From Hyaloscypha bicolor E (lineage: Eukaryota; Ascomycota; Leotiomycetes; Helotiales; Hyaloscyphaceae): a DNA stretch of 64,000 nucleotides. Shown one piece after another: positions 37,823-49,223 of this stretch; the first letter of the stretch is position 1; the number at the start of each line of letters is the position of its first letter. The position numbers and the translations under genes are program-made. The stretch spans positions 331,562 through 395,561 of the forward strand of contig NW_020194664.1 in the NCBI RefSeq assembly GCF_002865645.1. The letters are read 5' to 3'. Under the pieces are notes generated by a model. It was not told where the DNA came from, did not search any database, and worked only from the letters and a program-made list of their open reading frames with translations.

Positions 37823-39579
37823 AGTTAGTTTCTTCTAATTTAGATAAATAATAATATAATAATTTTCTTTTTAGTAAATAAAATAAATTATATCTAGTTT
37901 TATAAATTCTAATATAAGTATTATATTAGATTCTATTATTATATCTTTACTATTTGGGTTTTATAAACCTTATAATAGAAATATATTTCTTTTTTATATT
38001 TCTTTATTATTTCCTTTTTTATTTTTTTATTTCCTTTCTTTTATTATTTTATTAGTTTATTATTATATTTCTATTAAATAAATAAATTTAAATTATTTTT
38101 AATTCTTATAATTATAAAAATAAGCTTTTTTCTTTTTTATAAAATATTTCTTTAATAATTAATCTCGTTCTAAATTTGTTCTTTTAAGCTATTAAATAAA
38201 TTCATATATTTTAAATTATTTAATATTCTTAAACTTAATAAATATACTTTTATTATAGTTTTCTAATTTATAATATTAATATTTACTAATTATTTCTTAT
38301 ATTTCTAGATATTTCTGGCTATATTCTTAAAATAGGAAATATAATATATAACCTTTATTATATTTATAACTTAAATAATTCTATTATTTTTATATTATTT
38401 TAACTTTATTTAATAAAAGAAATCCTGGGTCTTTTTAATATTCTTTTTTTTATAAATTAGTAGTTTTCGGGTTTTTAAAGTCTTTTAAATTAAGGATATT
38501 ATTTGAAATATAATAGGCTTTATATTAGATTTTTAAATATATTTAAAATAATAGATTTAAGCTTTTAGTTTTTCTAAATTCTTTTTTTATTATATCTCTA
38601 TTTCCAATTTAGTAATATAATAATAAATCGCTATTAATTTCTTTACTATTATTATTCTATTAGCTAATTCTAGAAATATCTGAATTCTATTTTCTTTTTT
38701 TAATTAGGTAATATAAAAAGTATCTAATTAAGTACTTTTCTAGATATTTAATTAGATTATTCTAATAATAATAAAAGTACTTTTCTAATTAATATTCTAG
38801 CTATTAATAATTTCATTTATTAATAGCTTAATTATCTTATAATAAACTATTTCCCGAAAATTAAATTAATTAGAATATAAAATATAGAATAATATTTATA
38901 AATATAACTAATTCCAAGAATTAATTCTAAAAAAAAAACTAATTAATATTCTTTTCTAAAATTAAAAGTATTTCCTTATATATTTTCTAGTATTTAGTTA
39001 AATATATAAAGCCTTTTATTTAATTAGGAAATATAATTCTATATAATTTATTTAATTTATTTAATTCTAATTATAAGCTTTATTTAAAATAGAAAATTAG
39101 ATCTATAATATCTAATATTTATTTATATATTATTATATATATTTATTATATTTTATTATATTAAAATTAATTATTAGTAATTAAATTAAAACCTAGAAAA
39201 TAATATTTAATATATCTAAAGAATTATAAATTATATATAATTATAAGGTTTTATATTAATCTAAAATTAAAAAAAAATTTAATAAAGAAATTTAAAGCTA
39301 AAAAAAATAAAAATAAGCTAATTAAATATTACTAATTTATTAAAAATATTATTTAAATTTTTAGTAAAATATATTCTAAATATTCTATAGTCTTTATTTT
39401 TTAATAATATAATAATATTTCCTAAAAGTAAATTATATTATAAATAATTAAGCTTTTAGTAAAATATAAGTAATATATTAAGAAATTTCTTAATACTATT
39501 TAATAGCTTTTAATAATACTTTTAAAAGACCCAGAAAATAAATACTTATTTTATATAATATTTAATTTAGATAAAATAT

Positions 39580-39795
39580 ATAATAGCTAGTATTATATAA
39601 TTAGTTTTAGTTAAGATTCTAAACAATAATTCAAATCAAGCTTGCTTTTAAAGCTCGGTATTTTAATAGTTTTAGCTATATCTATTTATTTACTACTATA
39701 TCTCACTTTTTCTCTTTAGTTTTAAATTCTTAAAATATAAGAAATTATTAATCTTTAAGCCTCGTTTTATTACTTTATTTCTATTATTATAAAAT
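39580..39795. repeat. dispersed repeat B, copy 1
   Basis: Shares about 200 bases with 49,805-50,045 in the same orientation, including GGTATTTTAATAGTTTTAG and TTTAAATTCTTAAAATAT. Being at one edge of gypsy 2 and again in an isolated AT-rich patch, it is a candidate gypsy LTR with a solo copy elsewhere, but no target duplication was found. Confidence 0.5.
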
Positions 39796-40745
39796 GTTTG
39801 TTTTATTTAAGTTTCTAGATAGCTATATATATAATAATAACAGAAATAAAATAATATTAAATAAAATATTAAATAACTTTAATATTATATATAAATTAAA
39901 ACTGAAATTATTTTCTATAATATATTAAATAATAAAAAGAAAAAAGGGAATTATTTAGATATTATTATATAATTTAATTAATTTACTTATAATAATAAAG
40001 AATTCTTTTTCCGATTTATAAATAAGAAAGCTTATATTAAATACAAGTATTTTTTTAAAAAAAATTATTACTTTTAATTATAAATTATATAGCTTTTTAT
40101 AAAACATATAATATTTTAAATAAATATTAGAATAATTTCTTCTAAATATATTAGCTTATTTAATTATTAAATATATATATTAATAATCTTTTTAAAATAT
40201 TATTAAAGAAAAAACAAAGCTATATATTAATATAATAAAAAAATAATTTAATTATATAAAAAAGTAAACTATTTCTAAAAAAAGAATTATAAGTATTTAT
40301 ATTATTTTTAATATACTCAAATCCTTATAAAATATAAAAAGAAATATAATTATTTAACTCTTTTATAATACTAGATTTTATATAGATTTTAATAAATCTA
40401 AAGATTATTTAATAAAAATAAAGGAATTTAAGAATAAACTAATTATATTTAAAAACTCTATTAATAATATAATTAAAGAAATAGTATAATTAAAGAATTA
40501 TTATAAGAAATCTAATATTAAAAAATCGAATAAATAAAAGAGAAAAAAGTTAAAAGAGAAATTAGTAATTTAATAAAATATATAAAATAAGGCTAATACT
40601 AATATAATAATAAAAAAATAATAATTAGAAAAATAAATTATATATAATAGTATATAAATTAATTAATTATATATACTTATATAAATTATAATAGTTTAAT
40701 AATTAATTAGAAATAGAATAATTATTATAGTTAATAGTATAATAT

Positions 40746-41420
40746 TTCGTATACTATAACACGTGACTTCCCGATACAGCTAGACCGAAACCCACTCTCA
40801 CTGATTTCTATAGTATTTCCCAAGAAGCTCTTTATGTATTATATATAAAGAGCTCCCTAGGGACAGCTCACTGCAATGTATAAAGAGCTTCCTGGGGGGA
40901 GGGGGCTCCCAGATAGCTCCCTGAGAGGCAGCTCGCTAGGTAAGAGCTAGGGTGCCTCAGGCAACCATGGAGCCTTATATATTCTTGAGGCACACCTTAC
41001 CAAATCTATATTATCTTCCTCCCTCTTATACCTTTTCTCTGGGGGATAGCTCGCTGCAATATATAAAGAATTCTCTGGAGTATAGCTCCCTGGGGAATAG
41101 TACCAGGGAAACAGCTTCTGGGGGGCCTTGGAGGGGTAGCTTCTTGGAAGGCAGCTTTATGCGAGGCAGCTCACTGCAATATATAAAGAGCTCTCTGGGA
41201 GAGATAGAGGGTAACTCCCTAGGAACAGCGTATTGCAATATATATAGAGCTCTCTAGGGGCCAGCTTACTACAATATATAAAGAGCTCTCTTGGGAAGAG
41301 GGAGCGTGGGCAGCTCCCTGTGGGGCAGCTCACTGCAATACATAAGGAGCTCCTTATCAATAGTAAGTACAAGTCTAAGTATAATTTCAGTGTAATTTTA
41401 TACCTAATTTTAAGTAACAT
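40746..41420. repeat. cluster of degenerate GAGCTC / TGCAATATATAAAG repeats
   Basis: A unit like CACTGCAATATATAAAGAGC, usually followed by TCTCTGGG, occurs about seven times (near 40,838, 40,873, 41,053, 41,172, 41,232, 41,268 and 41,332) at uneven 35-180 nt spacing. It is interleaved with G-rich CAGCTCCCTGGGG segments. Frames of 70-101 codons run through it on both strands but encode only the repeat (SSLQYIK and its antisense). Composition is normal, in contrast to the flanking AT-rich DNA. It begins with CACGTGACTTCCCGATAC, a module of the GC-retaining inserts. Confidence 0.7.
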
Positions 41421-41456
41421 GCAATTCGTGGTTTTGATTTCGCGGTTTTCGCGGTT

Positions 41457-41668
41457 TTGGTGGTTTGTTATTCTGCAGTTTTGCAGTTTGGCCCTTTACC
41501 ACCTAAAATCCAGCCCTACAGGAGGAGCAACGGCTTGGCTGCCTGTCTTATCGAAAATGATTCCAATGCCACTGGCAATTGGGACGGTGCCTCCTCCAAG
41601 AGCGGGCGGCAGTCGAAGTCGACGGTTATTCTTGTCCTGGGGATCCGATCACGACTGGATGACCTGAG
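41457..41668 (+). pseudogene. possible Atg4-like peptidase fragment
   Basis: A 71-codon frame ends KSTVILVLGIRSRLDDLR. It resembles the segment before the Asp-Pro-His loop of fungal Atg4 cysteine proteases (PxLxLLGIRLGLDGxNPxYY). An FGP occurs upstream, as in Atg4. None of the catalytic residues are present. The sequence downstream becomes AT-rich immediately, so at best this is a broken fragment. A chance frame is a real alternative. Confidence 0.25.
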
Positions 41669-41672
41669 GTAA

Positions 41673-41945
41673 TTGAAATATAATTTTAAAATATTAATTT
41701 ATTTTTATAAAATTTAAAATTTCATTTATTTCTTAGTATAATTTTTTCTTAATAAGTGAAAAGTGATGAAAAGTGAGAATTATATATTAATTAATTAATA
41801 TTAATAAGTTTAAATGAAAAAAAATGTAATTGCCTTTTTTTTAATATATATTATTTGAAATATTACTAGTATTTACTAATATTTTTAATAAGTTAATAAT
41901 GCTCTTAGATTTTCTTAACAGTAATTAATTAATTCGTCCACTACT
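41673..41945. other. AT-rich spacer downstream of GH43
   Basis: About 270 AT-rich bases separate the fragment above from the GH43 stop codon. They contain no recognisable feature. The GH43 3' untranslated region and terminator probably lie here. Confidence 0.4.
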
Positions 41946-43553
41946 CTAGCTACTTCCGCTTGTTGTAAATGAAATAACTTTAATAAAACCGCCTAAGGTT
42001 TTTGTAGCAAAATTGAAAATTCCATAGCGATAGCCCGTGAAGTATTGCCAAGTGCTATTTAATGTGAATATTGAGCCAAATGATGTAAAGCTCGAACCAT
42101 TAGTAGAATAAGAGAATGTAGCCGACTTGGCGCCATTTGGTCGAACATCCATAGAGACTCGTAGATAAATCCTGCTAACAGAGATAGATTTGCTGGCTAT
42201 AGTATTCCCAGTGCTCGTTGTGGCCCACTTGTTGCTTGAGTCTTGAGTAGCACCCGACACTTGGACGAGGTTGTATGTACTACCACTACGGGTAACACCA
42301 ATCCACGCAGTGGAGTCCCGGAAAGCCGCAAGGCCACATGAGTCGCCGTCAGCCATACCAGAAAAGTCAATTTCCACGGTTCCGATTGGAGAGCCACCGT
42401 CAGTACGGTGTGTGAGGGTGTTTCGTGACTTGTATAGGTCATTGGTTACCGTGGCCATGTAGAGGGTCAGACTATTGTTGATGGAGAATTTGGTGGTGTC
42501 GGGAGCAAAATTCCATTCCCACCCTGGGCCAGGCGAGGTGCCGGAGAAAGCGTCAGTACCGTTCCGGGCTGGCAGCGGCGCAGCTGATGTTCCAGGGAAA
42601 GGATAGGAAACCGCCCATTTATTGCTTGGAATTGTTAGAGTTGGCCAATTGTTACTCCATGTAATCGGTGCAAGAATAGGGATTCGACCAGCCGGGTCGT
42701 GCAAGACATGAAGTACCAGTCGCCGTTGGGTGCTTGAACAAAACTGCCCTGGTCAATGAGTCCACCACCGGGAATAGGTGAAGAAACCCCAGTCTGGAGC
42801 GTTTGATACGTCCAGGTTCCATAGATGGAGGAGGATCTCCAGACATAGGTAGTGCCACTGGGTCTATCACCAAGAACGTAGTAAAACCCATTTATCTTTA
42901 AATTGTTAGTCACAGGGTCTAATCTTGTAGAGACCGAGAATCCTAACCTTGTACAATCGTGATCCCTCCTCGCTGGCGCCGCCAGGGCCGGAAAACAATT
43001 GTGCTGTTTTCGTTATGCCCAGCCCATCGGAAGACAATGTGGCTATACTAATGTTGGTCTGGCCGTAAACGATATACATCGTATCGTCATCATCAATTAG
43101 GAGACCGCAGTCATAAAAGCAATGACTGATCGTTCCTGCCTGTGCCCAGGGGCCTGTAACTGAGGTGGCGGTATAAACGTAAGTTTTGGAAAAGCCGATG
43201 CAGCCGTACCAATACCACTTGCCCTTGCTCGCGCGATACCGCATGGTAGAAGCCCAAACACCTGACACATATGCCGGAGTATCTTGCATCTCGAAGGTGC
43301 TTCCAAAAGCTGCGACAGATGGTACGGAATGACCAATTAGTTCCCAGTTGACGAGATCCAGGGATTTGAGGATTGGCGCTCCGGGTGAGAATTGAAAACT
43401 TGATGCTGAGAAATAGTAGTCGCCATCAGGGCCTTTGGAAACATCGTTATCAGGGAAGTCCGAGTAGATGAGAGGGTTGGTGAAGGTCGATTGTGCTACC
43501 ACTGCGGGTAGATAGCTGGCATAGCAGACAGAAAGAATTCGTAGAAACAGCAT
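41946..43553 (-). pseudogene. secreted glycoside hydrolase family 43 (beta-xylosidase/arabinosidase type), frameshifted
   Basis: The start is the first in-frame ATG (43,553), opening a signal peptide (MLFLRILSVCYASYL, then PAVVAQS). The five-blade propeller shows NPLIYSDFPDNDV with the likely catalytic base D35, then PGAPILKSLDLVNWE, LLIDDDDTMYIVYG (pKa-modulating Asp), and EEGSRLYK (catalytic Glu). A 52-nt intron (42,896-42,947, CTAAC branch site) joins YK to INGFYYVLGDRP. At about 42,704 the frame breaks: NGDWYFMSC runs out of frame, while DPAGRIPILAPITW continues one frame over, so one nucleotide appears to be missing. The C-terminal beta-sandwich (about 42,550-41,946) is intact. GH43 enzymes release xylose or arabinose from plant hemicellulose. 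A sequencing error could explain the frameshift. Confidence 0.85.
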
Positions 43554-46096
43554 AATGGCGAGAATCAAAAAACTAGTAGCCAGAAGAGTCCTATTAATAG
43601 TCTGTCGCTCTTCAGAGACTGAATGCAGGAGTGTGAAACTCGACAATGACTGTTTAACTTGTATCCCAGGGATCAAACATCCGGACACAACTTATTATGA
43701 CCATGGTGAATTTTCGCACAACCATGAAACCAAGCATTGATAGCATGATATTGATTTGGGGGAAAACCAAACCCCGCCGCTCCTCCCCCCAACATTCCCT
43801 ACTTGCTTTTTCCCAACAGGCTTTAATAATACGGATAATAGTCGGTGCGCCGGAGCGGCGACGCCAAACTGATTGGTATTAAACCTCGTTATAGGGCGTT
43901 GGCACAGGCGCAATAGCTAGAACTACCCCGCTACAGTGCGGTAAAAAACCGGCATGAATCCGCTAATTTAGCGCCGTTCACGGCCAATCCTCTGCACATG
44001 CTTTACTCTCCTTATTTACTTTGATTTCTAAATAACAACGTATTTGAATATAAATCTGAGTTTAAAAGACAAAAGCGCATATTCTAATTATTCTATACCT
44101 TAAGTCTCATAAGTTATAAATACGTAAATGTTAATTTATTAAGTATTTGAAATCTCTTCGATTTTTAGTATTCGTGCGCTCGCAATGCCTCTGACCCCTC
44201 AAAATCGCTCAAAAATACATGTAACCGCAGTTTTTCGACGTTTAATCCACTATTCATTACTTTAAATTTTGTTGTATAAGAGAAGGTAATTCTATATATA
44301 AATAATATTCTATTAAGTGCGGAGGCTTTTCTATAGAGAGGTAATAGTTTAGAATCTAGAAAACCGCATTTTGGACGATTTTTGGTAAAGTTTGTGTATG
44401 CCTAGCAAAAACATTTCAAAATCATTACTTTTTACTAAGTTACTTGTGGGCGAAGGAATTGAGGCACGGGTCGCGGTTAGCCGAGCTATCCAATATTGGG
44501 GCGAGAAATAAACACAATTAATTATCGTGATTAGAAATACCTATAGAATCAATGATCTAAATCATTTAGCAGAAAAGGTAAAGTTATATTTTTAATATAA
44601 GCTTCAGGATATTTATAACAAAGCAAGTACTTTTATATAGGTAATCTTGAAAGGGTCGACTTTTGGTGTGAACTTGGGTTCTCGGCTGCACTCTGCAGCA
44701 ATTCTTTTAACCAGTAGTGATTTATATATAACTTCTCAATTATAAATTTAAACTGTAATAGAACTAGGAATATACTGGACCTATATAGTTACTATAATTA
44801 TATAAAATTTGATTCTATTTAATTTCGTGGTATAGAAGTTGTTAAAGTAAGTTCACGAAATCAAGTGAGCGCTGGAGAGGGTGCACAGCTGAGGGGACGC
44901 GACGCTATATTAGCATCTCACGCTGGTGTTTCACGGCACTGTACTAAGCGAGTAAGCCAGCACCTAGTTCAAGAATTCCATCAAATTTTCAACGAAAAAC
45001 CCCAGATTAATTCTGAATAAAACCTTTAAAAAGTTCTCGTGTTTTGGCCAGTCTTTTCAAGCCCCTGACGAGGCTTCATATGACCATTAAACATGGATGC
45101 AGTAATATATCGCAAGATCCACCGCTAGAATTAAATTAACAGTCCAGGCACCGACAAACTAAGTATGAAACTTCCGTTTGAGATTCCCAAAGAATGAAAA
45201 CAACAATAATTTAAAGAAGTTTTATTAAATAAGATCTTCTCCGTTGCGGTTGGGGCTAGATATTCCGAATGCTTTATAGCGGGGTCTTCAAAACGTGGCT
45301 TCTTGCAACGTCACTGTTTGGAGCGCATCTGCGTGGCATTACAGCAGCCTAAATTCAGATGGCCGTCACCAATCGCTTCGCTTACGGCAACTGCACTTTA
45401 ATCTTAACCGCACCATCGGACTCAAACTCGAAATCGACTTTTCAATACCCACGAATCTAATACGAGATATGCCTCCTCCGCTGCTAGTGCAGGATTAAAA
45501 GGCATGGAAAATAAAACCGATCGACTGGACTCAATTATTCCTCCACTGTATTTTGTTGCTATAGTATAGCTCCAAATCGACTGCGGGGAAGCTACAGGCC
45601 TGAAAGCTCAGATTCCGAAATCGTCTGCCTACCAAAGGAGATTTTAAGTTTCAAGACACTCCACCGTCACTATCTGCTACCGAGGTACAGCCCATAATGA
45701 TAGTAATAGCGCTAGCAGGGGTCAACAGAAAACTCGTAATTTCAACACTTGACAACTTTTGCTACACAAAACATAAAAAGTTCATTTAAACGCTGTAAAT
45801 ATCCATAACAGTACCGTATGGTAGTAGTACATTTTTTTCAAGTTTTTGCGATACCAGGTTGAAAAGTTCGGACCCCTGCTAGCGCTATTATTATCATTAT
45901 GGGCTGTACCTCCGTAATCCTGTGTGATATTTATCCTAAACCAAGGGTCTTTAGCCGTCCCCAATCACCCTTTCCTTGGCTTTTGTTCCGTTCCAAAGAA
46001 AGGTTCATAAAAACCTGCTATCCTTCTGCATTTCTGGAGTCCGAAGTTGCTGCTTCCCGGGTTATTATGTTTTAGTGGTTCCATTATTGTTTCACT
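43554..46096. other. divergent intergenic region between GH43 and GH95
   Basis: Some 2.5 kb separates the two divergently transcribed hydrolases, so both promoters lie here. Composition is mixed, with AT-rich patches. The short frames at 43,555-43,913, 45,295-45,498 and 45,782-46,215 overlap each other on opposite strands, lack domain content or start at non-ATG codons, and are not called. I see no transposon end, tRNA or other RNA gene. Confidence 0.4.
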
Positions 46097-49000
46097 ATGT
46101 TGAGCAGCATAATTTTATATGCCTTCCTGTTGGCTTTTCCATCGGCTGCAAAAGGGCAGTGGGATGCCTCACGATTTACATGGTACACTTCCCCGGCTTC
46201 GGATTTCGCATCTAGCGTACCTATCGGAAATGGCAGAGTGGCTGGAACGGTTTGGGGGGGCGCCTCTGAGCTGGTATCCTTGAATGAGAACTCCATCTGG
46301 AGCGGGCCTTGGCGAAACCGTGTGAATCCAAAGGCACTAGGTGCCTTGCCAAGCATCCGTTCACTGCTCTCATCCGGTAATCTTACTGCAGCAGGCCAGT
46401 CTGTTCTCGCAAATATGGCAGGCAACCCAACCTCGCCACAGGGATACCAACCTCTCGGAAATCTGTCTCTGGAATTCGAGCATTCGAGTTCTGGAATGTC
46501 GTCCTATACCCGGTACCTAGATACTTATGAAGGTACTGCATTCGTCACGTACAATTACGCAGGTGTCAACTATACGCAAGTCTTCCTCGGCTGTTTTTCC
46601 TTGAAACTCTCCCCTTATATGTGTTAATTCCAAACATTAGCCGTGAATACATTGCAAGTTACCCGGCTGGCGTGTTGGCTGTCCGACTCTCCTCTAGCCA
46701 AGCTAAAAAGCTCAATGTCAAAGTCTCCTTGTCTCGCAGCAAATGGGTCCTTGATCAACATTCGAATAGTAGTAGTAGCATAGTTGGGACCAACTCTATT
46801 ATTCTAAAAGGCAACAGTGGTCAGTCGAGCGGGGCAATCACGTTCTCTTCCGAAGCAAGAGTTGTCAACCACGATGGTAGGTCTCCAAACCTAATTTGCT
46901 GAATCGTAACTTGCAAGTATCCGTTAACTCTTGGTAGGTACTGTTAGCAGCGATGGAAAGTCGATTTCCGTAACCAGTGCTACAATTGTTGATCTCTTTT
47001 TCGACGCCGAAACATCATATCGATACTCAAGCCAGACCGCTTGGGAAGTGGAGCTAAAGCGCAAATTGGATGCAGCCGTGACGTCGGGCTATAATGAAGT
47101 ACGAAGTGCAGCAATTTCAGACAACACGGCACTGATCGGACGCATGAGCCTCGACCTGGGTTCTTCTGGCTCCGCAGGAAATCAACCGACCGACACACCT
47201 ATCACAAACTACAAGGGGAGTCCCAACAATGACCCTCAACTGGCCACGCTGATGTTCAATTTTGGTCGCTACCTTTTGGTGTCTTCCTCCAGGGATACTG
47301 GTGGTTCGAAGTCTCTGGCGGCAAACCTACAGGGCATTTGGAACAAAGACTTCAGCCCCCCTTGGCAGAGCAAATACACTATCAACATTAATATCGAAAT
47401 GAATTACTGGCCAGCAGAGGTTACTAATCTTCAGGAGACACATGCAGCTCTCTTTGACCTTCTTGATGTAGCGCGTGCCCGAGGAACAGGCTCGGCAAAA
47501 ATACCTGAGGCATCGATACCGGTATCGATAGTAGAGGTATTTTTCAGGTATCGCAAGGAATCGATAGTATCGATACCAGAATCGATTCTTACCCCAAAAA
47601 TTAACTCTTTCTTTTATTATTTAAATTATATAATAATGTATTATTATATAATTCCTTTAATTTCTAGTCTTTCTATTAAAAGAAATACTTACTATTATTA
47701 ATAAAAGTTAATAATATCTTAAATTTAAAATAGCCCTCGTATTCGGAGAATTAAGCCCCGTATTCGTATTTCTTATCAAGACGCTAAATATATAAGCGAG
47801 CCTCACGAAAATCTCAAAAGCTCATTTTTACTTAAAATAGCCGCATTGAGATAAGTTTTGGTCTAAAATATAAGACAAGTAGCTAAATAGAAAGCCTAAA
47901 TCAAGTAGAATATTTGCGCTACCAAAAGTTTTCTTATAAGAGAAGTGGTTCTAAAGTTAATTGCAATTAAAGGGGGGAATTGGGTTCGGGGAATCGATAC
48001 TACTATCGATACTATCGATACCTTACGATTCTGGCATCGATACCTATCGATACCGGAAATTAAGGAATTTTTGCCGAGCCTGCCGAGGAATGGAGATGGC
48101 AACAAACATGTACGGATGCACAAACGGCGGCTTCGTATTACACCACAATATTGATCTCTGGGGTGACGCTGCTCCCACAGATTACGGAACTCCATACATG
48201 ATGTGGCCTATGGGTGGAGCTTGGTTGTCTCTCCATCTTATGGAGCACTATCGATTCACCGGCGATAAGTCCTTTTTGCAAAATCGTGCTTGGCCGGTAC
48301 TCCAAAGTGCCGCCAACTTCTACTATTGCTACCTCTTCACGCACAATGGATCCTGGAGTACCGGTCCGTCGCTTTCTCCTGAAAATTCCTTTGTTGTCCC
48401 TTCGAACATGGAAACGGCCGGTAAGAGCGAGGCTATAGACATCGCCCCGACTATGGACAACTCGATATTATACGAACTCCTCAACGCCGTCATTCAAACT
48501 TGTAATGTCTTGGGAATTACAGATAGTAACCTCACAAACACCAAAAACTATCTTTCAAAGATCAAGCCACCACAAATTGGGTCAAAGGGTCAGATTCTGG
48601 AATGGCGCAACGAGTATGCCGAGACTTCTCCGGGACATCGTCATATGAGCCCTATTTTTGGTCTCTTCCCCGGATCTCAGATGACTCCTCTGAAGTCCTC
48701 AAGTCTCGCAGCCGCTGCCAAAGCTCTTGTTGACAACCGAATGAGCCACGGTTCGGGAAGCACAGGCTGGTCTCGCACCTGGGCCATCAACCTATATGCT
48801 AGACTGTTCGAAGCCGATACAGCATGGAGCAATGCAATATCCTTCCTGCAGAAATTCCCCACCAACAACCTATGGAACACCGATACGGGTCCAGGGACTG
48901 CATTCCAGATCGACGGTAACTTTGGTTTCGTGTCTGCGATTGCGGAAATGCTTCTTCAAAGCCACCAAGTAGTGCATCTTCTTCCAGCTCTTCCATCCGC

Positions 49001-49223
49001 AGTACCTACGGGAAGCGTCAAAGGTCTCGTGGCGCGCGGAAACTTCGTTGTGGACATTACCTGGTCTGGTATGGCACTCACAAGTGCAACCATCACGTCA
49101 AAAATTGGCGGCACGCTTGCGATCTGTCTTCAGGCTGGCAAGGCCTTTTCTATTAACGGGGCTATATACTCCACACCAATTACCGCAACGGCTGGGGGGG
49201 TCTACACTATTCGTCCGGTGTAA
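46097..49223 (+). pseudogene. secreted GH95 alpha-L-fucosidase, split by a hAT-type MITE
   Basis: ATG at 46,097 opens a signal peptide (MLSSIILYAFLLAFPSAAKG). The N-terminal domain (WYTSPASDFASSVPIGNGR, LNENSIWSGP) is that of GH95. Intron 2 (46,877-46,937, 61 nt) restores the frame exactly; intron 1 (near 46,580-46,640) does not with standard GT-AG sites. The catalytic (alpha/alpha)6 barrel is readable: MNYWPAEVTNL, VLHHNIDLWGD (catalytic Asn), EWRNEYAETSPGHRHMSPIF (general acid Glu) and FQIDGNFG (general base Asp). All key residues are kept. The MITE at 47,487-48,082 separates DVARARG from GMEMATNMYG; deleting it and one target copy restores the frame. With it in place the protein stops at 47,701 and loses the active site. 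GH95 removes alpha-1,2-fucose from xyloglucan-type glycans. Confidence 0.9.
47487..48082. mobile_element. 596-bp non-autonomous hAT element (MITE) in the GH95 gene
   Basis: Terminal inverted repeats begin CAGGCTCGGCAAAAAT (16 bp perfect, then CCT after one mismatch). An exact 8-bp target duplication CCGAGGAA sits at 47,479-47,486 and 48,083-48,090. CAGG...CCTG ends with an 8-bp duplication define hAT. Inside each end, about 100 bases hold repeated TATCGATA palindromes in both orientations (at least four per side), likely transposase binding sites. The centre is AT-rich and non-coding. Its termini differ from the 3.3-kb hAT at 5,837, so it belongs to a different hAT family, and its autonomous partner is not in this window. 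Confidence 0.95.

Larger units (their letters stand above)
36816..40740 (-). mobile_element. Ty3/gypsy retrotransposon 2, N-terminal half (gag, start of pol)
   Basis: Just right of the copia insertion the minus strand reads NKIYIKLNLKDIYYQLLI, matching the gypsy RT pattern FTKLDLKDAYHRIRI. It joins directly to IRKNNK left of the copia (RIRKGDEWKTAFRTRYG pattern). So copia sits within RT, and the right half holds the start of pol and gag. A RIP-mutated CCHC zinc knuckle lies at 37,781-37,822. Gag-like sequence continues to about 39,300, where an inverted partial copy exists at 52,960-54,060. The 5' end and LTR are not defined. Confidence 0.7.

Noticed and set aside
9700..40740. AT-rich block as mitochondrial DNA inserted in the nucleus
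   Set aside because: The content is gypsy and copia pol with RIP-type stops; no mitochondrial gene was seen.
40952..41420. Frames of 70-101 codons on both strands
   Set aside because: Their sequences only mirror the GAGCTC repeat units (SSLQYIK and its antisense), so they are not genes.
44180..44400. Possible inverted-repeat element (AACCGCA and AAAATCG motifs near both ends)
   Set aside because: The two sides align only over short, gapped stretches and no target duplication is visible.
43697..46096. Short frames between GH43 and GH95
   Set aside because: They overlap each other on opposite strands, often lack ATG starts and show no domain; promoter DNA is the simpler reading.
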